Both the position numbers and the translations under genes were made by a program. DNA of 64,000 nt from DASUBV01 sp963822485 (GTDB lineage Bacteria > Actinomycetota > Actinomycetes > Streptosporangiales > Streptosporangiaceae). The notes beneath the pieces were generated by a model. That model did not search any database. It was not told the DNA's origin and saw nothing but the letters and a program-made list of their open reading frames with translations. The stretch lies in NCBI GenBank assembly GCA_963822485.1, contig CAWGHW010000024.1, forward strand, positions 62,001 through 126,000. Direction: 5' to 3'. Positions within the stretch are counted from its first letter, which is position 1. Every line of letters begins with the position of its first letter. Below are positions 17,369 through 25,728 of the stretch, piece after piece.

Positions 17369-18256
17369 TCAGCGGAAGACCTCCTGGACGGAGACCGCGG
17401 TGACAGCGCGGTCAGCCCAGGCCTCGAGCTGGCCGGTGTCGGTGCACGACAGCACCCGCTGCCGGACCTCGGGCGGTACCTCCAGACCACGGCGCGAGAG
17501 TACGTGCAGGAGCATGCGTGCCTCGCCCCTGGCTTCACCTTCAGCGAGGCCTTCGGGGCCGCGACCCTGCTCGAGGAACCGGTCGACGAATTCGTCGTGC
17601 AGGCCAAGCCGGGTGGCGGACGACATCAGAGCCTCCTTCAGGGCCTGCCGGACCGAGTCGGGCACGGCATTCAGTATGAACAAAGTGTAGTCGGTGGCGC
17701 GGCTTGCATCGAGGCGAGCGAGCCTGGCCGTGACCAGTCTGCGCAGGTGGTCCTGGCTCAGATCAAGCGCGCCGGTGAGCACAGCCAGCACTAGCAACTC
17801 CGGACCCGCGTCCTCCACTCCCGGCCCGCTGGGGTCGGGCGTGGTCTCGGCGTCGATGACCAGCGGGACCAGTTCGAAGCCGGGATGTCCGGTGCTGATC
17901 GGCTCACGGCAGCGCCGTGCGGTAGCCCGGCCCGCGCAGATCACCAGCAGCACGGCCGGGCAGCGATGCGCCGCCCTGACCTGGGCGAGGTAGACCGGCC
18001 AGCTGTAGAGCTTGTCCTTGTCGTGGCGCAGCTGCACCTCGACGATGACGGCCAGCCTGGTGCCGTCCGTGCCGGACAGCAGGACCACGGCGTCGGCGCG
18101 CAGCTCAGCCGGCACGGTGGTGCTTAGGTCGGTCGGCGCCAGCGTTGCGGTCGCGCCTTCGGGGGCGGGGACGCCAAGGCCACGCAGAAGCACGACGGTC
18201 AGCCGGGGGTTGGTACGCAGCAACTCGAGCGGTGCCTCGTGGGGGATACTCGGCAT
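17369..18256 (-). CDS. Putative PD-(D/E)XK nuclease-like protein (Rpn/DUF4351-like)
   Basis: A 295-residue protein with a nuclease-like core: ADAVVLLSGTDGTRLAVIVEVQL followed by KDKLYSWPVYLA, matching the D...E-x-Q...K arrangement of PD-(D/E)XK enzymes. A helical region follows, with EGLAEGEARGEARMLLHVLSRRGLEVP near the C-terminus, as seen in Rpn/YhgA-like proteins. The start is placed at Met 18256 (MPSIPHEAPLELL); Met 18265 is possible. The upstream extension of this frame is an antisense shadow of the next gene. It may act in recombination or defence; no evidence is available here. Confidence 0.65.
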   Translation of the reverse strand: MPSIPHEAPLELLRTNPRLTVVLLRGLGVPAPEGATATLAPTDLSTTVPAELRADAVVLLSGTDGTRLAVIVEVQLRHDKDKLYSWPVYLAQVRAAHRCPAVLLVICAGRATARRCREPISTGHPGFELVPLVIDAETTPDPSGPGVEDAGPELLVLAVLTGALDLSQDHLRRLVTARLARLDASRATDYTLFILNAVPDSVRQALKEALMSSATRLGLHDEFVDRFLEQGRGPEGLAEGEARGEARMLLHVLSRRGLEVPPEVRQRVLSCTDTGQLEAWADRAVTAVSVQEVFR

Positions 18257-18305
18257 GGCGCACATCATCTCGGGCGCCGCCGACAGCCGAAGGGATGGTC
18301 TGCCT

Positions 18306-19169
18306 ATGCACGGCGACGCTGCCGCAGCCGGGAATGACACCGCGACGGACACCGCGGTCGCGGCCGAGCGCGCGGCCCGCTTCCTGGCCCTGCACCGGCC
18401 CGGTGAGCCGCTCCTGCTGCCCAACCCGTGGGACGCGGGCTCGGCCCGGGTGCTGGCCTCGCTGGGCTTCGCCGCGCTGGCCACCACCAGCAGCGGCTTC
18501 GCGGCCACGTTCGGCCGCCCCGACGGCGCCGTGAGCCGCGACGAGGCCCTGGACAACGCGGCCGCCATCGTCGCCGCGACCGGACTGCCGGTCTCGGCCG
18601 ACCTGGAGAACGGGTACGCCCACGAGCCCGACGGGGTCGCCGACACCGTGACCAGGGCCATCGGGACCGGGCTGGCGGGCCTGTCCATCGAGGACTACAG
18701 CGGCCGTGCCGAGGACCCCATCTACGACATCGGGCTGGCCGCCGAGCGGATCAGCGCGGCCGCCGACGCGGCGCACGCCGGGCCGGTCCGGCTGGTCCTC
18801 ACCGGCCGGTGCGAGAACTTCCTGCGCAACAACCCGGACCTGGCCGACACCATCGCCCGGCTCCAGCGCTACCAGGAGGCCGGGGCCGACGTGCTGTACG
18901 CCCCCGGCCTGACTCGGTCCGAGGACATCCGGGCCGTAGTGACCTCGGTGGACCGCCCGGTCAACGTGCTGGCCTTCGGCGGTGTCCCCGGCGTGGCCGA
19001 GCTGGCCGGGCTGGGCGTGGCCCGGATCTCCGTGGGCGGCGCGTTCGCCTACGCCGCGATCGACGCGCTGGCCACGGCGGCCAGGGAGCTGCGCGACGCC
19101 GGCACCTACGGCTACCTCAAGCAGACCGTGGCCGGCCGCCAGGTCGCTGGCGAGGCCTTCCGCCCCTAA
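18306..19169 (+). CDS. Isocitrate lyase/phosphoenolpyruvate mutase family protein
   Basis: A 287-residue TIM-barrel enzyme. It shows LLPNPWDAGSARVLASLGFAAL, the substrate/Mg region LPVSADLENGYAH, GLSIEDYSG, GRCENFL, and the late VLAFGGVPGVAELAGLGVARIS. These are typical of the oxaloacetate-decarboxylase-like/PEP mutase superfamily, where the exact reaction varies (phosphonate formation, 2-methylisocitrate lysis, hydrolysis). The usual K-x-C-G-H loop of true isocitrate lyases is not visible, so a lyase function is not claimed. Divergent from the nuclease-like gene (50 bp). Confidence 0.85.
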   Translation: MHGDAAAAGNDTATDTAVAAERAARFLALHRPGEPLLLPNPWDAGSARVLASLGFAALATTSSGFAATFGRPDGAVSRDEALDNAAAIVAATGLPVSADLENGYAHEPDGVADTVTRAIGTGLAGLSIEDYSGRAEDPIYDIGLAAERISAAADAAHAGPVRLVLTGRCENFLRNNPDLADTIARLQRYQEAGADVLYAPGLTRSEDIRAVVTSVDRPVNVLAFGGVPGVAELAGLGVARISVGGAFAYAAIDALATAARELRDAGTYGYLKQTVAGRQVAGEAFRP

Positions 19170-19301
19170 CCGCCACCCAAAACCGCCCCTAACACCGCCC
19201 GAAACCAGCCCGCGCGCCCGAAACGCGCGTGGGCACCCTGACGAGCCGATCTTGAGAGGCTGGTGGGGCTGGCGAGGTGGGTGGTGTGGTCAGGGCAGCG
19301 G

Positions 19302-20099
19302 TCAGGGCAGGCTGTCGAGCAGCGTGCCGATGCCGTCGAGGATCCGCTGCAGCCCGAAGGTGAACTCCTCATCCGGAGGGTCGGCCTTGCCCATCACCCC
19401 GGACTCGACCACCGCCGTCAGCTCGGGGAACCGCTGCCGGTCGATCACGGTCCCGAGGATCCGGTTGTAGTCCAGCATCATCTGCTGGTCGGTGATCCCG
19501 GCCGTGCGGATGGCCTCGCTGAGCTGGGCTTCCAGCATGGCCTGACTGCGGACGTAGCCACTGAGCAGCAGGATCACCGACATCTTCTGACCCTCGGTCA
19601 GGCCGGTGCCGCGCATGCAGCGCAGGCCCTGCTCCATCCAGGCCACCTGGTTGGGCGTCGCGGGCGGTCCGCTGATCGGCATGAGTACGGCCCAGATGCT
19701 GGCGCGCATGGTGGCGAGCTCGGCCCACGCCCAGTGTGACAGCGCGGCCCGCCAGCCCACGGCGGACTCGGGTAGCGGCGGCGGGGGGCCGAACGCCGCG
19801 TCCACCATCAGGTTCAGCAGCTCGCTCTTGGAGCCGACGTACCGGTACAGGGCCATCGTGCCCGCGCCTAGCTCGGCTGCGACCCGGGCCATCGAGACCG
19901 CCGCCAGCCCGTCGGTCGCGCCAACATGGACCGCCGCCGCGACGATCTTCTCCAGGCTGAGTCCCGGCTTAGGCCCCTTGCCAGGCCGTTCGCGCAGTCC
20001 CCATACCGCCGCCAGGCTGGCCGGCAGCCCGTCCGCCGCGTCGCCCCCCGCCGCCGTCGGCCCGTCCGCCGCCGTCGGCCCATCTGCCGCTCGGCCCAT
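19302..20099 (-). CDS. TetR/AcrR family regulator (TetR C-terminal type), uncertain N-terminus
   Basis: A repressor with helix-turn-helix ATDGLAAVSMARVAAELGAG followed by TMALYRYVGSKSELL, and a TetR_C domain (GWRAALSHWAWAELATMR). The Met at 20099 opens a low-complexity Ala/Asp/Gly stretch. An upstream ATG at 20199 opens a more TetR-like leader (MTEASGRGPGRPA) in another frame, so a frameshift in this repetitive leader is possible. It is divergent from the DrrA-like ABC gene at 20313, with three evenly phased operators between. Likely repressor of that exporter. Confidence 0.82.
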   Translation of the reverse strand: MGRAADGPTAADGPTAAGGDAADGLPASLAAVWGLRERPGKGPKPGLSLEKIVAAAVHVGATDGLAAVSMARVAAELGAGTMALYRYVGSKSELLNLMVDAAFGPPPPLPESAVGWRAALSHWAWAELATMRASIWAVLMPISGPPATPNQVAWMEQGLRCMRGTGLTEGQKMSVILLLSGYVRSQAMLEAQLSEAIRTAGITDQQMMLDYNRILGTVIDRQRFPELTAVVESGVMGKADPPDEEFTFGLQRILDGIGTLLDSLP

Positions 20100-20235
20100 C
20101 TGCCGTCCGCCCGGCCGCCGCCCGCCCGCCTGCCGGCGCTCCGTCTGCCGCGCGCCCGGCGGCCGGCCGTCCCGGGCCGCGTCCGCTCGCCTCAGTCATC
20201 CGCCGCCTCCCGTCGGTTGACAGCCATCCTAGGAC

Positions 20236-20294
20236 TGCGTATAACCTACGCAGTAGTGCGTATGAGATACGCAATAGAGCGTACGTGATACGCA
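20236..20294. promoter_or_regulatory. Three 17-bp dyad operators spaced exactly 21 bp apart
   Basis: The sites are TGCGTATAACCTACGCA (20236-20252), TGCGTATGAGATACGCA (20257-20273, perfect 7-bp arms) and AGCGTACGTGATACGCA (20278-20294). Starts differ by 21 bp each time, two helical turns, so all lie on one face of the DNA. They fill the gap between a divergent TetR regulator and an ABC exporter. The last ends 18 bp before the ABC gene start. Confidence 0.88.
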
Positions 20295-20312
20295 GAAGTA
20301 TGGCGAGGGGAG

Positions 20313-21341
20313 ATGACGCCCATGACCAGGGACCTAGCGATCGAGGTCAGCGGACTGCGCAAGTCCTACGGCCAGCACGCCGTGCTGGACGGCGTGGACC
20401 TGGCGGTCGACCGGGGCAGCGTGTACTCGCTGCTGGGCCCGAACGGGGCCGGCAAGACCACCACCGTCCGCATCCTGGCCACGCTGACGCGCGCCGACGC
20501 CGGGACCGCCCGGGTGGCCGGGTCGGACATCGTGGCCGACCGGGCCGCCGTGCGCCGGAAGATCAGCCTGACCGGTCAGTACACCGCGGTCGACGCCGGC
20601 CAGACCGGAGAGGAGAACCTGCGCATGATGGGCCGGCTGGCCGGCCTGAACCGGACCGAGGCCCGGCTGCGCAGCCGGGCGCTGCTGGACCAGTTCGGCC
20701 TGGCCGAGTCGGGCCGCAGGCGGGCCGGCACCTACTCCGGCGGCATGCGGCGGCGGCTGGACCTGGCCGCCAGCCTGATGGGCCGGCCCGAGGTGATCTT
20801 CCTGGACGAGCCCACCACCGGGCTGGACCTGCCCAGCCGTCAGGCCATGTGGCAGGTGATCACGGAGCTGGCGGAGGCCGGGGTGACCATCTTCCTGACC
20901 ACCCAGTACCTCGAGGAAGCCGACCGGCTGGCCACCCGGGTCAGCGTGCTGGACGGCGGGAAGATCGTCGCCGACGGCACGCCCAGCGCCCTGAAGGAGC
21001 AGGTCGGCGGCCAGCGCCTGGACCTGGTGCTGGCCAGCGCGGCCGACTACGACGAGATCGGCCAGCGGCTGGGGCATCGCGTGGTGCGGCACGAGCGAGC
21101 CGCCCTGACCCTCGGCCTGGCGACGGACGGGAGCGGCCCGGAGGTGCGTGCGTTGCTCGATCAGGTTGATCCCGGCCGGACGGCGGTGCGCAGCTTCGCG
21201 GTGCACGCGGCCAGCCTGGACGACGTATTCCTGGCCCTGACCGGCCACCGCGCCACCGAGCCCTCTGCTGCAAAACCCACTGCTGCAAAACCCACTGCCA
21301 CCCAGCCCAGCTCACTCCAGGAGGAGTCCGCCCATGTCTGA
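20313..21341 (+). CDS. DrrA-like daunorubicin-resistance-type ABC transporter ATPase
   Basis: A 342-residue ATPase: Walker A LLGPNGAGKTTTVRIL, signature TYSGGMRRRLDLAASLMG, Walker B VIFLDEPTTGLD, and H-loop replaced by Gln in TTQYLEEADRLA, a change also seen in DrrA-type proteins. The C-terminal extension has the DrrA-type ALTLGLATDG and LDDVFLALTG elements. Near the end a 15-bp tandem repeat (21265-21294) doubles AAKPT. It overlaps the permease gene by eight bases. It powers export of a drug or lipid with its permease; TetR-controlled. Confidence 0.92.
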   Translation: MTPMTRDLAIEVSGLRKSYGQHAVLDGVDLAVDRGSVYSLLGPNGAGKTTTVRILATLTRADAGTARVAGSDIVADRAAVRRKISLTGQYTAVDAGQTGEENLRMMGRLAGLNRTEARLRSRALLDQFGLAESGRRRAGTYSGGMRRRLDLAASLMGRPEVIFLDEPTTGLDLPSRQAMWQVITELAEAGVTIFLTTQYLEEADRLATRVSVLDGGKIVADGTPSALKEQVGGQRLDLVLASAADYDEIGQRLGHRVVRHERAALTLGLATDGSGPEVRALLDQVDPGRTAVRSFAVHAASLDDVFLALTGHRATEPSAAKPTAAKPTATQPSSLQEESAHV

Positions 21342-22106
21342 ACTCACTGGCCCGCTGGTCATGACCGGCCGCGCGCTGCGGCTGAACTGGCGGAACGTTG
21401 ATGCCCTGCTCACCGCGCTGATCCTGCCGGTCATGCTGATGCTGCTGTTCGTCTACCTGTTCGGCGGGGCCATCCATGTCGGCACCGCGTACGTGAACTA
21501 CGTGGTGCCCGGCGTGCTGGTGCTCTGCGCGGGCTTCGGCTCGGCGCTGACCGCCGTGCGGGTCTGCACCGACATGACTGACGGCATCGTGGACCGGTTC
21601 CGGTCCATGAACGTCGGCGGCGTGGCCTTCCTGACCGGCCACGTGGTGGCCAGCGTGGTGCGCAACACCATCTCTACCCTGCTGGTGCTCGGGGTGGCCT
21701 TCGCGATCGGCTTCCGGCCGCACGCCGGGCCGGCCGCTGGCTGGTGGCGGGTGGCGTGCTGCTGGCCTTCATCCTGGCCATCTCCTGGCTGTCGGCGGTC
21801 ATCGGCCTGCTGGCCGGCTCGCCCGACGCCGCCAACGGGGCCACGTTCGCCGTGCTGTTCCTGCCCTACGCCAGCAGCGGCTTCGTGCCCATCGCCACCA
21901 TGCCGACCTGGCTGCGCGGGTTCGCCCGGCACCAGCCCGCCACCCCGGTGATCGACGCCGTCCGCTCGCACCTGATGTCCTCGTCCCTAATGTCACAGTC
22001 CGCGGGGAGCAGCACGTGGGTCGCGCTGGCCTGGTGCGGCGGCATCCTCGCGGTCTCCGCGGCCGCGTCGGCGTACCTGTTCCAGCGCCGCGCGGCCCGC
22101 GGCTAG
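21334..22106 (+). pseudogene. ABC-2 type permease (DrrB-like), one frameshift
   Basis: The membrane partner of the preceding ATPase. The first frame gives TALILPVMLMLLFVYLFGGAI, VPGVLVLCAGFGSALTAV and MTDGIVDRFRSMNV, then breaks near 21736. The second frame resumes with LLAFILAISWLSAVIGLLAG, AVLFLPYASSGFVPIATMPTWLRGFA and HQPATPVIDAVR, all DrrB-like. Total length is 3n+2, consistent with one missing base. With the base restored it is a normal permease of about 257 residues with six membrane segments. It is probably a functional gene affected by a sequence error or a fresh mutation. Confidence 0.85.
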
Positions 22107-22189
22107 CCCGTGGTCAAGCCCGGCAATTCACCGCAACCGGGACCCGGCGACCGGCGTCTTGAAGGCCAGAATCCCTAACAGGAGGTGGC

Positions 22190-23491
22190 ATGCCCAGCAT
22201 CCCGGTCCGCCGGCCGCTGTCCCTGTCGATACTGGCCTGCGGGGCGCTGGTCGCCGTCGCGGCCTGCGCCGCCGCGAGCCCGCCCGCCGCGGTGTCCGCC
22301 GTGGCGGCCAGGGCTGCCGACACCGCGCACTCCGCCACCGCGCACTCCGACACCGGGCACTCCGTCGCCGCGCGCTCGGCCGCCTCGCGCTCGGCCGCCG
22401 CTGTCTCGCCGCCCGCCGCCGTGGCGGGGGGTCAGACCCTGCGCCAGGTCTGGCCGGCCGGGGCCGACACCGCGTGGGCCTGGACCCAGGACCTCAGCGG
22501 CGCCCCGCAGGGCCTGGCCAGGACCGTCAACGGCGGCCGGACCTGGGCCAGCGTCACCCCGCCCGGCCTGGCCAGGCAGACCGGCGGCAAGGTCATCACC
22601 GGCTTCTTCGCGCTCGGCGCCCAGCACGCCTGGGTCACCTACGGCGGCATCAAGAACGGTGCCGCCCAGCACATCGCCGCGACCACCGACGGCGGTCGGC
22701 GCTGGACCGTGGTCGGCCGCGAGCCGCTGACCAAGGTCGGCTTCTCGACCTACGTCTACGACTGCGGCCTGGACTTCGTCACTCCGTCGGTCGGCTGGTG
22801 CCAGGCCGAGCCGCCCTACGTCGGCTCCGAGGGCGTGGACCTGTACCGCACCACCGACGGCGGGCGGCACTGGCAGCGGGTCTCGGTCACCGGCCCGGAC
22901 GGCAACAAGCCCGGGTCGCTGCCCTGGGGTGGCGACAAGGACATCCAGTTCACCAGTCAGTCGACCGGCTGGGCCAGCTTCACCGGGCCCAAGGCCGCGC
23001 CGCTGTACGAGACCACCAACGGCGGCAAGACCTGGATCAAGCGCCGGGTCGCCGCCCCGCCCGGCGGCCCGATCGACTCCGGCTCCGGCTTCGCCGGCGT
23101 GCCGCTGGTGTCCGGGAGCCGGGGCGCGGTCGGCTACACCATCGACGGCTCGCCGCTGAGGTCAGTGGTCTACGTCAGCACCGACCGCGGCGTGGCGTGG
23201 CGGCCGGTCACCCCGCCCGGCCCGCCCGAGGGCTGGGTCGTGGACGCGATCAGCGGGACGAGCTGGCGGCTGGTGGACGGCGACCACATCCTGGCCACGG
23301 ACAACGCCGGCCGGACCTGGCGCACCATCACCAGCAACGTGACCTTTCACATCTACTACGCCTACGACGACCCGACACCGCCGGTGGTGGACTTCGTGAC
23401 CAGCCAGACCGGCTGGATCGCGGGCACGTCGCTGTGGCGCACCACCAACGGCGGCCGCACCTGGCACCGCCTGGCCGTGCCCGGCACCTGA
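22190..23491 (+). CDS. Beta-propeller lipoprotein with BNR/YCF48-like repeats
   Basis: A 433-residue exported protein. The signal peptide LSLSILACGALVAVAAC ends in a lipobox with Cys26, and an Ala/His/Ser spacer with AHS repeats follows (about 40-75). The rest is a set of WxDxG-like blades: VNGGRTWASV, TDGGRRWTVV, TDGGRHWQRV, TNGGKTWIKR, DNAGRTWRTI, TNGGRTWHRL. These are Asp-box/BNR repeats of sialidase-like and photosystem-assembly-type propellers. It lacks clear sialidase catalytic residues. AGGAGG precedes the start. It is probably anchored to the outer face of the membrane; ligand unknown. Confidence 0.88.
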   Translation: MPSIPVRRPLSLSILACGALVAVAACAAASPPAAVSAVAARAADTAHSATAHSDTGHSVAARSAASRSAAAVSPPAAVAGGQTLRQVWPAGADTAWAWTQDLSGAPQGLARTVNGGRTWASVTPPGLARQTGGKVITGFFALGAQHAWVTYGGIKNGAAQHIAATTDGGRRWTVVGREPLTKVGFSTYVYDCGLDFVTPSVGWCQAEPPYVGSEGVDLYRTTDGGRHWQRVSVTGPDGNKPGSLPWGGDKDIQFTSQSTGWASFTGPKAAPLYETTNGGKTWIKRRVAAPPGGPIDSGSGFAGVPLVSGSRGAVGYTIDGSPLRSVVYVSTDRGVAWRPVTPPGPPEGWVVDAISGTSWRLVDGDHILATDNAGRTWRTITSNVTFHIYYAYDDPTPPVVDFVTSQTGWIAGTSLWRTTNGGRTWHRLAVPGT

Positions 23492-23644
23492 CCGGGGCCG
23501 GGCGGGCCAGTCAGGGGGTGTACCGCCAGATGGTGCCGCGGTTGAGGGTAGTGCCGTCGCCGGGGCCGAAGACGTTGCCGGTGGCCCACACCGAGCGGGT
23601 GCTGGGAAAGAATCGCGGACGCCGGGCCGGGCGACAATGGGAGC

Positions 23645-23899
23645 ATGACTGACCTGATTGCGGCTGAGGTGCACGTGCTGGCGACGCTGATGGAGAGCCG
23701 GCCGATGACCATGGACGAGCTGTGCCGGGCCCTGGCCGACCAGCAGATGTTCGCGGACGTTGCGGTAGCGGACGCCACGGTACGGAGCCTGGTCGAGCAG
23801 GGACTGGTCGAGCTGACGCCCGCCGCCCACCTCGGCAAGTACCGGCTTACCGTCCAGGGCCGGAACTGGGTCGTCGGCAACAGCACGAAGGCCTGGTGA
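23645..23899 (+). CDS. Small winged-helix-like protein
   Basis: An 84-residue protein: MTDLIAAEVHVLATLMES, then TMDELCRALADQQMFADVAVADATVRSLVEQGLVELTP and YRLTVQGRNWV. Helix-helix-helix followed by a beta wing ending in a T-x-x-G element is a typical winged-helix outline. It stands alone between the lipoprotein and the convergent glycosyltransferase. It could be a small DNA-binding regulator; no target is evident. Confidence 0.6.
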   Translation: MTDLIAAEVHVLATLMESRPMTMDELCRALADQQMFADVAVADATVRSLVEQGLVELTPAAHLGKYRLTVQGRNWVVGNSTKAW

Positions 23900-23905
23900 C
23901 GCCGG

Positions 23906-25289
23906 TCAGGCGCCGGCCGTGCGCTCGATGAGGTCGGCGGCCGCGCGCAGGCCCTGACGGGCCTGGATCCGGGCCGCGCCGTCGGCCAGCCGGGCCCGCA
24001 GCGTGCCGTCGCCGAGCAGCCGGTCGATGGCGCCGTGCAGCTCACCGTCGGTGAAGCCGTAGGTGTCGAGGCGGACGCCCAGGCCGAGCTCGTCCATCCG
24101 CTGGGCGTTGTCGGGCTGGTCCCAGAACAGCGGCAGCACGATCGTGGGCTTGCCGAAGTGCAGGGCCTCGGTGGTGGTGTTGTTGCCGCCGTGCGTGATC
24201 ACCAGGTCGGCCAGGGGAAGGACCGAGGTCTGCGGCACGAACTCGGCGCCCCACATGTTCGGGGCCAGGTCGATCTCGGCGTGCAGCGGGCCCTTGGACA
24301 CGATGTACCGATGCGGGGTGTCGGCCAGGCAGCCGATGATCCGGCGCATCAGGCCTACGTCGGCCGAGCCCAGCGAGCCGAGCGAGAAGTAGATGAGCGC
24401 GCCCCGCCCGCTTGCGCCCCGCCCGCTTGCGCCCGGGCCGCCCGCCAGCTCGTCGGGCAGGGTGAACGCGGCGTCGGTCTCCCGGACCGAGGAGTCCAGC
24501 CGCAGCCAGCCCGGCCCGAGCGGCCGGGACCGGCGGTAGTCGGCCAGCTCGGGGTAGACGTACAGGTTCGCGGCGCCCTCGTGGATGAACTCCAGGTCGG
24601 GCAGGGGCGGCGCGCCCTGCTCGGTGATCCAGGCGTCGAACTCGGCCCACAGCGGGCGGTGCACCCGGTCGTACTCGGCGCGGAACTCGGCCCAGCCAGC
24701 CGGTCGCCGGCCGGTCACCAGCCCGGTCGCCGGGCTGGTCACCGGCCGGGTAGCCGGAGAACGCGGGCGGCAGCGCGGGGTCCTTGATCTCCAGCGGCTG
24801 GCAGGACACGATCCGCACGAACGGGACGCCCGCGGTCATCAGCGCCGGAAACGCCACCACGTTGTCCTCGACGATCACGTCCGGGCGGACCCTGGCGATG
24901 ATGTCGGTGAGCTGCTCGTGGCAGTAGTGCGCGCCGTCGATCAGCTCGGCCCAGACCGGCCTGATCCAGGTGTCGAGCTGCTCGATGGTGGGCTTGCGGA
25001 ACTCGGGCGCGGTCCGGGCGATGAACTCCTTCCAGAACTGCCCGGCGTCCGGCGCGTCGCCGGGTTCGCCCGCGTCGCCCGCTTCGTCAGCGGCGTCAGC
25101 GGGCGCGGCCAGGTCGACCAGGTCCTCGGTGAAGCCCAGCGGCGCCAGCCGGCCGCGCCACGACGCCTCGGCGGCGAACACCACCCGGTGGCCGCGCTGG
25201 CGCAGCACGTCGCCGATGCCGACGCAGTTGTTCGTCGGGCCATAGGCGCTCTCCGGCATGAACAAGATGGTCAGCGGAGAGGCGGCCAT
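23906..25289 (-). pseudogene. GT1-family (MGT/UGT-like) glycosyltransferase, one frameshift
   Basis: An approximately 460-residue macrolide-glycosyltransferase-like enzyme. The N-terminal half starts TILFMPESAYGPTNNCVGIGDVLRQRGHRVVFA. The C-terminal half has the nucleotide-sugar donor motif THGGNNTTTEALHFGKPTIVLPLFWDQPDNAQ. The halves are in different frames, joined within a repetitive GDxxGD/TGxxTG linker near 24720-24745; total length is 3n+1. A 15-bp repeat at about 24400-24430 doubles ASGRG. The start at 25289 has AAGGAG upstream. With the frame repaired it would be complete; the acceptor is unknown. Confidence 0.82.
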
Positions 25290-25307
25290 GGCGAACTCCT
25301 TACCAGG

Positions 25308-25383
25308 GGGTGACCAAACCAGAGGGTCACCAGTCAGATGGTGACCAGCCAGCGGGCGACTAACCAGGGGGCGATCGTCAGCC
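25308..25383. repeat. Five degenerate 15-16 bp tandem repeats upstream of the GT1 gene
   Basis: Successive units begin at about 25308, 25324, 25339, 25354 and 25369, sharing GGGtgAC-cagycAG-type sequence. They lie 19-94 bp upstream of the leftward glycosyltransferase start, where its promoter should be. The rest of the 25290-25728 gap shows no convincing gene; its ORF at 25456-25674 lacks a ribosome site and any known pattern. Confidence 0.6.
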
Positions 25384-25728
25384 GACGGTAGCAGTCAGCG
25401 GGCTGGCATTTACCTGAGCCAGATTCCCGCGCTCGATTAGGCCAGCGACATTTTCTTGGCCAGGGAAATTCGCGGCGAGACCACGGCGGACCGCTTCACC
25501 GGCGCCGCTGCGCGCCCTCGGCAGGGCCGCCGCCCGGCCGCCTTTGCGGTTACTCAAGTTTGTCGGCGCAATGCACCGGGAAGATCACTCTCGGTTACTA
25601 ACAGGATACGTACGGTATTCACCTCATCGGTTGTCTCTGCCGCCGCCCCGTGGGTGCGCAGAGTCCGGCTTTAGGTGCGCCCAGGTAAAGCGTGAGGGTC
25701 ACGCGGCGTGATACGAGGAGGAGCTCAC

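Noticed and set aside
17369..18688. Full 439-codon minus frame as one protein
   Set aside because: The first 144 codons run antisense through the PEP mutase-like gene and look like noise; the real protein begins near 18256.
25308..25383. Possible CRISPR array
   Set aside because: Units are 15-16 bp, contiguous and degenerate, with no spacers and no cas genes in the window.
25456..25674. 72-codon ORF in the gap before the GT4 gene
   Set aside because: No ribosome site, no domain and no codon bias; GC falls across it.
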